DNA of 64,000 nt, from assembly GCF_026210795.1 (NCBI RefSeq), contig NC_089458.1:2868001-2932000 (forward strand). Reading direction: 5' to 3'. Below the pieces are notes generated by a model, which worked only from the letters and a program-made list of their open reading frames with translations, searched no databases and was not told the DNA's origin. This document shows positions 1 to 11,638 of this stretch, one piece after another. How positions within the stretch are numbered: position 1 is the first letter of the stretch; each line of letters starts with the position of its first letter. This stretch comes from Rhizophagus irregularis. Taxonomy: Eukaryota; Glomeromycota; Glomeromycetes; Glomerales; Glomeraceae. The position numbers and the translations under genes are program-made.

Positions 1-67
1 ATACCTAAATTTGTGGCTACCGAATGTATTAACTTCATTATGCCGATGACCAAAATTATTATCTTCA

Positions 68-2047
68 TTGCATGACCTCTTAATTAAATGTTCTATTATT
101 GGACATACGAATAGACATGAACGAAGATTGGAAAAAATACGGATGAAAAGTGCTGACCCTTCTAAACGCCTATTGACCAAAAAAAATGTCTTTAATTTAG
201 CTGTGATTGATAATATCGATTTTAAAGAAAAAAGCTTTCAATTTGGAAATATCTATGATGTAACTCGAGGTACATCACATGCTACGCTAAGAATAATGTT
301 TTAGTTTTCATTACCGGAAGTTATTGTTGAAAAACCAGAACCAATACGTAATCTAAATATTGATACACAAATCTTTGGAATATCACAAGAAATGCGCGAT
401 ATTATTTTCAAAATAAATAAAATTTTTATAAGTTTGCTGGCATTCTGGTACAATGAAAGACAAGAACTAGAATACAATAAGATTGATCTTACAGCAATAA
501 ATTCAGAAATATTAAGGCAAACAGAATTCAGCTGTAATCTTCCACCTCTAAACGTAGTCATACTGGAACCAAGTGGATCCCCAAATGATGATAACGAAAT
601 CTTACATGCTACAGAAATGTATAGAAGAGATTTTTCTTTGGAGGAGAATGATTTTCTAGATATTTGTGCAGATGAGGCGATATTTAGACGATTAATTAAA
701 TGCCGCAATAAATCAGAAAATATACGGCCTATTCTTGGTCACTGGCACACCTCAAAGGATATGATGAGCGCCTTGGTTACATTATTTTCAAGTTACGGAA
801 TATATGATTTGGCTACGGCTTTAGGTGTAAAATTTTTGGATAAATTTGCAGCTGTTATTGACTATCGATCTACAAGAAGGGTTTTAGAACTAATCTGGGT
901 TGCAGTTGGAGCAGCCATTAATATATACTTACAAAAAAGTAAGATTAAAATCGAAGAAATATTATTTTGTCCTGCAAATGAGAAAATATGCTTAAGAATA
1001 TGGTACTTATATTATGAATGGTTTGCAATATGGAAAACTCATCTTACTGGAATACGCTGTGAAAATTATGAATTACAAAAATTTGGATTAGCAGCTTTTG
1101 CTCCACTTTTTCCTGCCGCGGGAAAAAGCAATTATGCTACTTCTGTTACACATTTTCTTGCAAATTTAGAAAAATATCCACTGTTAGAAAAAAAACTTTG
1201 TCTTTGTGCTTCTATAAATTTAGCAAGAGAAGGACATTATCCTGCTTTTGATGAAGCGTTAGAAATTCATGGTGTTGCTTATATTAAACAGAATATTACT
1301 AGAAATTCGTGTAATCAAGAAAACTTAGAGTTACAAATTAAAGCAACTCAAGAGGAAAGAAATCGAATAGATACATTATTAAATGAATTTCTGAGTACTT
1401 ACACATATCAACACAAGGATCGCAACACAAATAATCGTATTGAACCATTATGGAAATTAGTGCATGATTTATTAGAAGCATTCGAAATGGATAATCCTAT
1501 TAATTATGATTTTTTCAAGAAAAACTCTCCACCCCAATTGAATCAAGAAGGATTAATAAAAATAAACCAAGTATATATGGATGGATTAAAGAGAATCAAA
1601 GAAATTTTTTGGTAAGAAGTAATAAAAACTGAGGCAATTAATACTAAAAGAAGAAGGGTATTGTCAGTAATGAAAACTAAAATTTCTGATTTATCAAAAA
1701 ATAAAAAACCAAGAAAGAATACTGTGCCAAAAAATAATGGGAATCAATCATCTGGTGTGTTGCCCATTTAATTTAACGAACAAGTTTTTCAGTCAGTTAA
1801 AGGTAATTTAAAAAGAGCGAGTATTGAATTAGACAATCAAAATGAGCCTCAACCAAAATGCCAAAGAATTAGAATTATAACAACTGAAGAAGAAAAACAA
1901 ATCTTAAGTTGCTTATTACAAAAGAAAACAATACCCACAGAAACTGAAATTAATGAAGTCTTAAGTAAACTATCACAAGAATGGAATATCCAGCGTGTTA
2001 AAAGGTATTGGAATAATAATATTAGGCATAAAAAGAAAAGTAAATAG
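68..2047 (+). pseudogene. Decayed gene of a large Glomeromycete family, DUF6589-like with homeodomain-like C-terminus
   Basis: One reading frame runs from about position 68 to a TAG at 2045-2047, interrupted only by stops at 302-304 (TAG), 1613-1615 (TAA) and 1769-1771 (TAA). The middle part (about 725-1500) has the hydrophobic pattern I associate with a family greatly expanded in Rhizophagus, similar to DUF6589 proteins of mobile-element origin; key stretches are ILGHWHTSKDM and FPAAGKSNYATSVTHFL. The last 50 codons resemble the recognition helix of a homeodomain (a WNIQRVKRYWNNN stretch followed by basic residues). All three stops could come from CAG or CAA by one C-to-T change. The gene probably begins upstream of the window: a different frame is open over the first 70 bases. 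Function is unknown; a transposon-related or selfish DNA-binding role is an inference. Confidence 0.6.
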
Positions 2048-4665
2048 GTAATATCTTTTTTTCAAAGCAATAAAGTCAGGTTGTAATATTGAAAAAGTAC
2101 ATTTCTATTACAAAAAGTGTTTTTACATATATAAAAAAAAATCTAGTGTGTAAACTAATTTTATAAGATAAAGTAGACGTAACTGGCACATCTTTTTACA
2201 TATATTTTGGCTATTGTTGATATTTAACAGCTTGAAATTAAAAAGGATCTTGAGAAAAAAGACCAAAATAATGAAAAAAGTTTCGAATATTTTGAATTTC
2301 TATTTTAATTAGTTAATGTTCAAAAAAATGAATTTAATACCTAAAATGGAAGTCAGAAGTTGATTTTCTGTGATAAAATCATGACGTAACATTATGTTTG
2401 AATAAGTTAATATTGAATGAAGTTTAACGATTAATGTTACACAGAATTTTAACAATTAGTAAATTGGTGTAACTGGATTTGTCCGGTGATTGTTATGCAT
2501 TTATTGCTTAATAAATATAAAATTTTAATACTTATTAAATATTGTTATTTAGTAGTAAACATAAGGTTTCAATTAGTCCAACATCATAATGATAAAATTT
2601 GGCCAAAATTTTTTTATTTAAAAGCCAATTAATTATGTTTTTAAAAATGTAATCTGAAATATTTTATTTTTAAAATGCATAGAGAAAAAATATATATAGA
2701 AAAATTATTGATTATACATCCAATGAGAAAATTTTTTTTATATTTTAAAAATTTTTCTTTTTTGCTTTAATACTTAAAAATCATAATTAATTGGCTTTTT
2801 AAAAAAAAATTGTAGCTGAATTTTATTAAAAATTTATAAACTTTTATGCAACCCAAAAATCATTAATTTTACTATATATTACTAAGTAAATTTTATGAAA
2901 TCTGATAATTTATTGTAGAATTATATATAATAATAAATTAATTATTTATTAAATTAAATAATTTGCAAAAATAAAAAAAATTATAGTTTATTAATAAATT
3001 ATAATTGGTATAATAAATTCTATGACTACCTGATGTTGAAAATAGTGTCATATAGCTAAGAATAATTAATTTCAAACAAAATCTGTCAATCAAATAAAAA
3101 TTGCAAATATGCAGTAATAAAAAAAAATTAATAAATTATAATTAAAAATAAAAATTAATTTAATAAGTCTTATTTAAATTTTAAAATAATAATTATATTA
3201 TATAATAAATATATACTTTACTTTTTTTTAATAATTAAATTAAATAAAATTAATTATAATATAACTTTATAAATATAAAAGTAATTTATAAATAAAATTT
3301 TAATTTAAAATTTTAACTTCAGTAATTTTAACAGTTTATATTTTGAGTTTTTTTTCATAAAATATTTAATATTGTAATTTATTACTAATAAAAATTTTAA
3401 TTTATAATATAAAGTTAGATGAATTTAACTATATTTTTTATTTAATTTACAAATAATATATAGTAAATACATTTTTTTACTATTATTAAATTTATAAAAA
3501 TTTCAAGTACTGGTTATTAAAATAATAGAAATATTTATAAATAACTTTTCTAAAATATTTACATAGTAAATCACATTTTAACTATAATTTATTTATTATT
3601 ACTCTAATTTAAATAAATCTTACTAATTGAAACCATCAAAATTAAATTACTAGTTATCAAAATATAACTTGAAATTTTACTAGTTAAATTAAGCAAGCTT
3701 AAAATATTACCTGTAGTAATTTTTGGAATTCAATTATATATTTTAAGTATCACCTAATATTATAGGCTTTTATTTAAAACATAAATTATTTCAAATAGTC
3801 CGATCTAAAATATATATTCCTATTTCATACTAATAGATTTTATTTTTAAAAATTTGTATAGTTATAGAGGCATTAAAAATAAGAACAAATTTATATTTTA
3901 TTATTTTTTTTTTAATTTTATTTCTTTTATTTTCTTTGAGGACATTAGATGGAATTCAGTATAAGTGACTTCATTAATAAAGTCTACATAGTATATAAGG
4001 TTCCAAAAAAATATATATATATATTTTTAATTAATTATAATGTTTATTTGTTCGGTAACAAAGATAAAGCAGCAAGGGGTTAAACATAGAAATTTACACC
4101 GTTAAATATTAATTCGGCACCCATTCTCCAAGGTACAGTACGCAATGTAACAGTATATTATAATAATTCTTTGATACTTGCCGAATATATTGCAAAAACG
4201 GAAAAAATTTACGAAATTATGAAGACGTTTAATTACTAGATTAAGTTTTATAGGATGCGTGAAATCATCAAATAATATAATTACGATTAGTAAAAAAAAA
4301 TATAAAATACGCCATAATATCATAATTATATAAATTATATAAATTATATGAAATTAGAATCGGAAGTTACAATAATAAGATTTCGATATAGTTTGACATA
4401 ACGATAATTCAAACTTTGATCTTTTAAGTTTGATAACGAACTTTAAAATTGTGAAACCGAGAACAACTTAACACGTGACTTCGATTGACGCGAGAAAACC
4501 CTGACGTTACAGATATTGTTTACTTCTTTCTCCATAATCATGCATATTTTAAAAGAACGAATGAATTTTAATGAAAGATTCTAGAATGATTATAAGACAT
4601 TTACGTAACCATATATTTTTATTTGTATTTAATATTTATAATGTTTATTAAAAAAAAAAAGAGTA
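2048..4665. other. AT-rich gene-free stretch
   Basis: Long poly-A/T runs and very low GC. I see no coding frame with convincing composition on either strand and no RNA gene. The short open frame on the minus strand near 4,102-4,323 is hydrophobic by composition only. Confidence 0.6.
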
Positions 4666-4669
4666 TAAA

Positions 4670-4805
4670 AATCTAATTACTGAAAAGAATACATGATATT
4701 GTTAATTTCTAGCTAGATATGAATCTAATTATAATTACTAAAAGAATACATGATATTGTTAATTTCTAGATATAAATCTAATTACTGAAAAGAGTACATG
4801 AAAGA
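4670..4805. repeat. Two-copy tandem duplication (~65 bp)
   Basis: The segment containing AATACATGATATTGTTAATT followed by TCTAG and a copy of AATCTAATTA occurs twice in succession, with a few substitutions and a short indel. A local duplication in otherwise AT-rich DNA. Confidence 0.75.
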
Positions 4806-6180
4806 TCTATTAAAAGAGACAGAATCATAGGGTCTTCCATTTCTCCTTATTTTCCCGAAACTTTTCACGAGAATTTCTTAAAAAGTAATTTATATTTCAG
4901 ATTTATAAGATGGGAGTCGAGGAATATTAATAATAAATATATAAACCATTTTAAGTGTGTATAGAATAAAATGATTTTTTTGCTTTTGTTTTTTAAGTTC
5001 TGTGTTATTATTTTTAATAAAGTTTTTAATTAGCATTTTGACAAGAAATTTGTTATGCATTGGAAATGAATTTTTGGGAGAGAATTTTGATATTTTTATC
5101 ATTTTTTGTACTTTTTTTTTCACAAGTGAAGAGGAAACGTAGAAGAACGACGAGTCTTTATATCTCAAAAATTGTCGCGCAAGTCATTTATGCCAATACA
5201 CATAAGTGGTTGATAGATGTTGATCGAACTCGAAAAAATTCGTGATATTCACGAGAAAAAATATGCATGTACAGTACCCATTAAATATTAATTATTATGC
5301 AAATATTTAAAGAGGAAAAAAAAAAGAAAAATTTTTTTTTGTCCTATTATGATTGAATTAATGATTTAAAAAAAATAAATCAAAGAAAAAAATTACAAAG
5401 ACTATTGTTGAAAGAACAATCATTCGTATTGTTAAAATTCAAAAAAAATTGATAAATGAGCGCGAAAACTGAATCGAATATGAAATCATATATTTTAACT
5501 CTATAACGAGACAAAGGAACTTCAAATATTATCAAATCATTTATTGAAATTAATTCTTTTTTTAGAAAAAACGTAACTTTGTTCTATTCGTGTCAAATAC
5601 GGGGCGTCGAAAGAATTTTTCTGTGAAGAAAATATATATATTTATTTATTTATATTTATTTATATTTATTTATTATTTATATATATTATTTATTTATTTA
5701 TGTATACTTATTTTAAATCTTGGATTATTTATTGAAATTCGTGAGAAATTTTTTTTCTTATTTTATTTTTTTTTTATTCCAAAAAACGAGACTTTGGTAG
5801 GCATTTATTATTAATATTCGGAGATTTTTAAATTATAACGAAATTTTTCTTTTTTCGGACAAATTAAAACATTACAGGGTTAGTCTCATTATATAATGCA
5901 TTAATGTCTTGGTCACTGAGTCATTGATTAAATTGTTCTTTATATGCACCTCATAAATAAGGTTTAATAAGTAATTCTTTTTTTAACATTAAACCAATTT
6001 TAGAATCTACGAAACTTAATTTCCATTTTTGTTCTAGCATAAGTTATAATTAATAGTAGAAAATTTTAAAATTCACGTTACAATTATAGAATGTATAAAA
6101 AGATGGAAGTAGGTTTCTAATAGCGATGAAGTAATACGCTAACTTGACTATTTTTTGTCGACTCGAATATTCTTTATAGT
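4806..6180. other. Gene-free AT-rich stretch with a TTTA microsatellite
   Basis: No supported gene. Positions about 5,638-5,703 are a TTTA/TTTATA microsatellite. Open frames on both strands here encode only low-complexity Phe/Lys/Ile-rich peptides. Confidence 0.55.
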
Positions 6181-6313
6181 TTAGAGCGATTTTATTATGT
6201 CCTTACTAATTTTATGCGACTCTTTAATGTATGTAAATGCGGCTGAGAAAGTTCTTTGTGATTCTCCAGAAAAGCACAGATGTTTTCTATTCCATAATTC
6301 CATTTCTGGTGAC
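6181..6313 (-). other. Possible terminal exon on the minus strand
   Basis: Reading the minus strand, a good 3' splice acceptor (TTGTTGTACAG) precedes a 43-codon open frame ending in TAA at 6181-6183. The peptide has balanced composition, including ELWNRKHLCFSGES and FSAAFTYIKES, unlike the low-complexity frames nearby. I could not find partner exons upstream (6.3-8.2 kb), so it may be an orphan exon fragment or chance. Confidence 0.25.
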
Positions 6314-8273
6314 CTGTACAACAAGATAAGTAAATGAATGACAGCTACTTAACGATTTCATTTAGGTGTATGACAGATTGTCAATTTTGTGAAGAATTTT
6401 TTGCAAATATCGATTGTTCTTATGAAGTGCGCATTAATTGTTTATAAAGAACATGAGAGCTGTATTGGTAAATATTTCTTTCTTTTCTCTTTTATCTTGT
6501 TAAAAAAGGTTAAAAGAAAGATTTTAAGTAATTAATTATAACCAAAACTTGATTTTACAGATACAAATTAGGTAAAATATATTATTGAGTTTTATTACTA
6601 AAGAAAGTATATAAGCTGCATAACAAGATTTATAACATTTGATTACACATAAATAAATCATTCAGGGGTAAGTGAAATAGTTGGATAGCCGAGAAAAAAA
6701 AAGATTACAGTAGCGTGTATGTAAGTTTCATGTTGATAATTGTGATCATTATGTTGATAAAAGAATAACCTGCTCGAAGCATTTTTCATCCTTTAGATAA
6801 AATCAACCATTTTAATATTAAAATATTTATGCGAAGAAGTTTTTATAATAATTTAACTTCATAATTTGCACGCACGCGCAACTTTCGCGACATAATTAAG
6901 ACTTTGTTTCAATTTAAGGCATTTTATTTAGGGACCAGGCTACCTAATCACCACTGAGGAATGGAAAGTAAAGTCTAACCGAAACCTACAGTACCAATGA
7001 CCATATACCCATGGTACCCCCTACTCATCCTTCATCCATGCTTTGGTAAAGTAGCCAGTACTTTTTATACCTCCCCAACTACTAAGCATAGAGGACTTTC
7101 GACAGTTGCAATGGACTTCGTCTAGATACCCTTCCATACCATCATTAGGTACTAGGTCTCACTCAAGTTTGTTTCAATTTAAAGTAGTCTCCAATTTGTC
7201 CAAACTCCAAAATTGCATTAATTTTATTATAATCCTTTGTTTCAAGGGAATAAAATATTGCAATATATTAAAAATGCTGAAATTCTTAGAGCAAATTACT
7301 TTACTCAATTTTACAGGAACTTGAGCTTTTCAAATAACAATAAGCTTCTGTTTTTCGTTATGTTTGATTAGTAAGTCCCGATAGTGTTTTCTCGCCATCC
7401 GCAGCATAACGTAACAATTTCATTGGTCGATTTATAATTGTAAACCTTTGGCGGATTTATTAGAATTCACATTTACTTTGGGTTCAATATTGGAAAGAAA
7501 CAAATTCTTACGTATGTAAAAAGAAATTGAAGCTTTATCTGAGTTGTAACATCTCTACGTATTCACAATTGATATAAAAAACTGAACCCTGATTTATTAG
7601 AAAAGATATTATACATTTACCGTGGTAGTGTAAGTGTGTAACGCATTTAACGATAATCAATATCTCTATAAATCAGAACTTAAATTAGTAGTTATAAATT
7701 ATGTCTTGTTTGAGCATCTTTTTGTGCAAAGACAATAATAAAACTTTTTTTTGTAATTTTATTTTTAAAATAGTTGTTATGTAGTAACTTTATATACTTT
7801 GACTGATAATTTATTATTATTGCTTTTTTTTTATGTTACTAACTTATGATACCTAGAAAAATGTTTCATTTGTTTATTTTTATCATTTTTTTGTTTTTTC
7901 TTTATAATTCTTGGAAATTTACAATAAAGTCTAATAGGATGTTTGCATCTTTGTAAATTGAATGAAAAGTTATCTGATTTAATAATAATTTCAGATTATA
8001 TTATTTATTTGTTATTATATATAGGAGCTATTTATTCATTTTTATTGCAATTTTAAATGTAGTTATTATTTTAGATTTTTCTTTAGTAAATTTAGCATTT
8101 ATTATTTATATTATTGCATCATTTAATACAGAAACAATTAGTAAAAGATATAGTAATTTATAATTAATTTAATCAGATAAAATTAAAGTATAGTAATAGT
8201 TAATTTAAAAATAATATAATATATGATAAGATAAATATATATATATTAAGAGAAAGTCCCTGTAACAAAAGTC
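6314..8273. other. Gene-free stretch with a higher-GC island
   Basis: Mostly AT-rich without supported genes. About 6,935-7,165 is clearly richer in G+C than its surroundings and contains many short words such as GGTACCCC and TACCATCATTAGG. It is not a recognisable tRNA, snRNA or rRNA and has no long open frame. It may be a fragment of a dispersed repeat or an unrecognised RNA. Confidence 0.45.
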
Positions 8274-8421
8274 TATCTGTTTTTTATATTCCGTCTTTTT
8301 TCCATAAAAGGCTCATATTTCCAGAATTAATAGCCTTATATCATGGAATTTATCAAATTATTTAAATGAATCTGTGAAAGGCTCATTTTTATATATGGAG
8401 TTTTTACAGAAATAATGGATA
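8274..8421. mobile_element. Small dispersed element, copy A (~150 bp)
   Basis: Nearly the same sequence is found at 62,429-62,582. Shared words include AAAGGCTCAT (twice per copy), CCTTATATCA and GGAGTTTTTACAGAAATAA. The ends are short inverted repeats (TATCYGTT outward). This copy carries more C-to-T type differences than the 62-kb copy. Non-autonomous and MITE-like. Confidence 0.6.
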
Positions 8422-8617
8422 AAATTTTTTATAAGGAGTATATAATATTTTAACTACCCAATAATTGTATTATTATGCAGATATCCAAAATCATATTCCA
8501 TATAAAAAAAAATAATAAAAAATTCTATAAGATTATTTATTTTAATATTAATTTTATGAAATTTAAAAAATTGCACTAGTAAAATTACCAGTAGCCGTGA
8601 CAATTATTACTAGTAGC

Positions 8618-9000
8618 CGTTTATGACTAAATAATATAATTATATTATTTAGTCATAAACGACTTAGATTAGGTTATTTAGTAATAAAATAATCTAATTA
8701 TAACTAAATAATCTAAGTATGACTAAATAATTTAAATATATTTAAATAATCTAAGTATTACTATAAATAATCTAAATATAACTAAATAATTTAAATATAT
8801 CTAAATAATCTAAAGTTAATAACCTAAATGTGATTAAATAATCTAACTAAATAACCTATTTGTAACAATTTTGCATACCTAGTTATTTTTCTTACTATAT
8901 TCCTTCTCTTTGAATTCACTTTTCTTTAGCTTTTTCCCATTTATTATTTGTGATCATGTGATTAAATAACCTAAATATTACTATTATTAAATAATTGAAA
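8618..9000. repeat. Perfect 44-bp palindrome plus TAAATAATCTAA repeats
   Basis: Positions 8618-8661 are a perfect 44-bp palindrome centred on ATAATTAT. Downstream to about 8,860, and again at about 8,955-9,000, the word CTAAATAATCTAA recurs in irregular tandem copies of about 14-18 bp. A simple satellite-like array; no coding content. Confidence 0.75.
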
Positions 9001-9717
9001 TGTACCTATTTTTGTTTAGTTCTGTGCGCCAATAATTGTTTTCTAATATAATTTATGTTATTGGGTTCTATGGTTGATTGGTTGTTAAATTTTATGTTAG
9101 AGGTCTAGCTTGTCTGCAATTGTTTGGATCCCAAGTTTTATGACAAAATTTCTGCTATTCTGTGCCTCTTTGGTTGCCTGTTAAGGATTCGAGAGTGCTT
9201 CCTTTTTCACCTATTTTGTTATCCATCAAAATACTGAAATATAGTAAAAAAAATATTACATCAGGTGGCGCAGTAGATCTGCGATTAATTTCTTGGCTGA
9301 TACTATGCCTTAATTTCAGCCGATCCTTTGGACATATGATTTGAGGATTCAGCTTGACGCCATGCCAGTGATCTGATAGTGACCTGGTAGCTACTGTGAA
9401 ACTGTCATGGAACTAGTGAGGAACTGGCAAGGAACTAGCAGGGAGCCAGAGAGGTTCATATTAGTTCACCAGCTTAGTTGGATGCTGAATTATTATGTGT
9501 TTACTAAGGTGAACCCGAAATCATGAAATAGTGTTGGCCGAAAATTTTCATTAATTTTACTGCACCTTTAGTTCCGAGTACTTTCCCGTCACCTTCTTGT
9601 AACTTTTATTTCGTATATACATTATCCCATTTTGTGATCGATTAGGAACATAATAGTGATAATGCATATACGAAATAAAAATTACAATAAGTGGTAATAC
9701 TTTTACTTATATAATAT
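9001..9717. other. Gene-free flank left of the hAT element
   Basis: Contains an imperfect inverted repeat (about 9,597-9,625 with 9,658-9,692; TTTCGTATA versus TATACGAAA) and a run of GGAACTRG words near 9,410-9,445. A TGGCGCAGTAGATC box resembling a tRNA A-box is at about 9,268, but no B-box follows at the proper distance. No gene supported. Confidence 0.5.
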
Positions 9718-9864
9718 TAAAGCTCCGCATGAGCCAGCTTGAGCCGAGCTAGGGTATGGCTTGGGCTCGGCTCAGAAAATTATACAGAGCCAATCTGAGT
9801 CAAGCCACAAATTTTTATGGCTCAGTTCGATACAAGCCAAGCCATGATAATCCTTGGCTCAAAT
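9718..9864. repeat. Left subterminal GAGCC/GGCTC repeats of the hAT element
   Basis: At least ten occurrences of GAGCC, GGCTC or AGCCA/TGGCT words lie within about 150 bp of the terminus, in both orientations. The right end (about 13,975-14,199) has a matching cluster with GGCTCA, GAGCCA and AAGCTTTT. Subterminal hexamer clusters of this sort are transposase-binding sites in Ac-type elements; that role here is inferred. Confidence 0.7.
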
Positions 9865-10108
9865 TAAGGTTGCTTGCCGAAACCTAGGGGTTTAGGCAAG
9901 ATGGCGTTTCGCCGAAAAGCGAAATTCTGGCGAAACTATATTAAAGTTATATTAAAAAACTGGCGAAACTTTGGAGAAAGGCGAAACTGCCGAAACTTAT
10001 TATAAATGCCGAAACTGCCGAAACTCTGCCGAAACTATAATAAATCTATAGTAAAATTTTGACGAAACTAATCGTAGGATTTTAAGATGCTTTAGACAAG
10101 CAACCTTA
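9865..10108 (-). mobile_element. TAAGG-family MITE, copy 1 (244 bp)
   Basis: Terminal inverted repeat TAAGGTTGCTTG at the left and CAAGCAACCTTA at the right, with internal repetition of GCCGAAACT. It is the reverse-orientation counterpart of the copies at 18,788 and 21,970 (same length, 244 bp). The flanks share CAAAT only, so the target duplication is not clear here. It sits inside the left end of the hAT transposon, so it inserted after that element was in place. Confidence 0.85.
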
Positions 10109-10514
10109 CAAATCAAGTGAACCAAGCTGAGTTATAAAAATTTTCTCGAGCCAAACTGGGAAACAAGCTAATTTATTTAAATAACGTTTCAACAAAAAAA
10201 GCCAGATTCTCGAGGTTTACTTTAACAAAATGAGACTTTTTAAGCTAAATAATAAAAAAAAAACTAATTCTATCTTGACTTATTGAAAAGTACTTGTTAA
10301 ATTAAGCTCTTTATTTACTTTTTTGTATTTACAAAACGGTATTTAAAGTTTTATTTAGTGTAAATTTTGACATCGAGAAAATAGTCAAAATTCCGATTGG
10401 TTTAATTTAACATGACACAATCGTAAATCGATCAAAAAAAATCTAAAAAATTTTTATTTTATTAAAAAATCATACATAGAAAGTTGAACTTGGCATTTAC
10501 TTAAAAAAACGTTA

Positions 10515-10935
10515 AAAACGTTTCTTTTTTATAGGAAACGGCCTTGAAGACCTTGGGTAAGTTGTAATTAGAAGATGCTATTTGGAATTTATTTAAAGAA
10601 ACATTTTTAACGTCTCTTTATTCTTTATTTTTGTAGGAAACTGCCTTGAAGATCTTGGGTAAGTTGTAATTAGAAGGTGCTATTTGGAATTGATTTAAAG
10701 AAACGGTTTTAATGTCTCTTTATTCTTTATTTTTGTAGAAAATGTTCTGGGAGACCTTGGATAATTGTTAATTGAAAGTGCTATTCGGAATTAATTTAAA
10801 GAAATGGTTGTACCGTCTCTTTAATCTTTATTTTTGTAAAAAATGTCCTTGGAGACCTTGGGTAATTGCTAATTGGAGGGTGCTATCCAGAATTAAAGAA
10901 ACGACTTTAACGTTCCTTTATTTATTTGTTTTTAG
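10515..10935 (+). repeat. Tandem array, ~102-bp unit x4, each with a splice-flanked mini-exon-like core
   Basis: Unit cores start near 10,532, 10,634, 10,736 and 10,837, so the period is 101-102 bp. Each core is preceded by a pyrimidine-rich stretch ending in TAG (or TAA in the last). The core is about 22 nt (GAAACGGCCTTGAAGACCTT plus GG in unit 1), then a donor-like GTAAGT, GATAAT or GTAATT. Units 1 and 2 have good acceptor and donor consensus. The array lies 370 bp upstream of the transposase start. Whether any core is spliced into the mRNA cannot be told from sequence alone. Confidence 0.7.
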
Positions 10936-11308
10936 GTGAACTGTAAACGTATTTTGTAACTTTAGATAATAATTTATAACCAATTGATTTTTTTAATTTT
11001 TACATCATTGTAATTAAATAAATTAATATAATAAATACCCATATTTATAAAAATTTTACTTTTTTTTTATAAAAACGGCTGTTTGAAAATTCCGCTGCAA
11101 AAGTAGCAAAAGTAGTTAGTTGTCTATCATTAGATATTGAACCAATTTTGGTAACTTATCAAGTCGTGATTATTTATAAATAATTATTATCCGGATGTTA
11201 AAAAAAAAAAAGAAATTTTAATAATTTAACATTCAGTAATCCAACTTAATTCACTTATTTTATATTTTCTTTATCCGACAGAAAATATTTTGTATACTAT
11301 CTGAAATA

Positions 11309-11605
11309 ATGGACAACCCTTCCTCACCTTCTCCTGTTCCCACTCTTACTATCGATCTTGAAGAGGAAACTAATTCTTTCTCAACCAGTAAACGATCCCT
11401 CGTTTATCAATATTTCACTTATAAAACTTCAAGATACTATTGCAATCATTACTCTAAAAATTATTCAGACAAATCAACTTCTACACTTTGGCGTCATATA
11501 AGTAATAAACACCAAAAAATTCTTGCTGAAACTCAAAATCAAGAGGGAAATATCAGTGAAATGGATAAGTTCGTAATTTCTGACCAAAAAGAAAATGTAA
11601 GTTTA

Positions 11606-11638
<33 letters not shown>

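Noticed and set aside
301-708. Minus-strand 135-codon open frame
   Set aside because: Antisense shadow of the pseudogene at 68-2047; composition follows the opposite strand's codons.
4102-5168. Two short minus-strand open frames (4102-4323, 4890-5168)
   Set aside because: Low-complexity, Phe/Ile/Lys-rich, no splice context or domain.
9162-9344. 60-codon open frame and tRNA A-box-like word near 9,268
   Set aside because: No B-box or cloverleaf; frame lacks family features.
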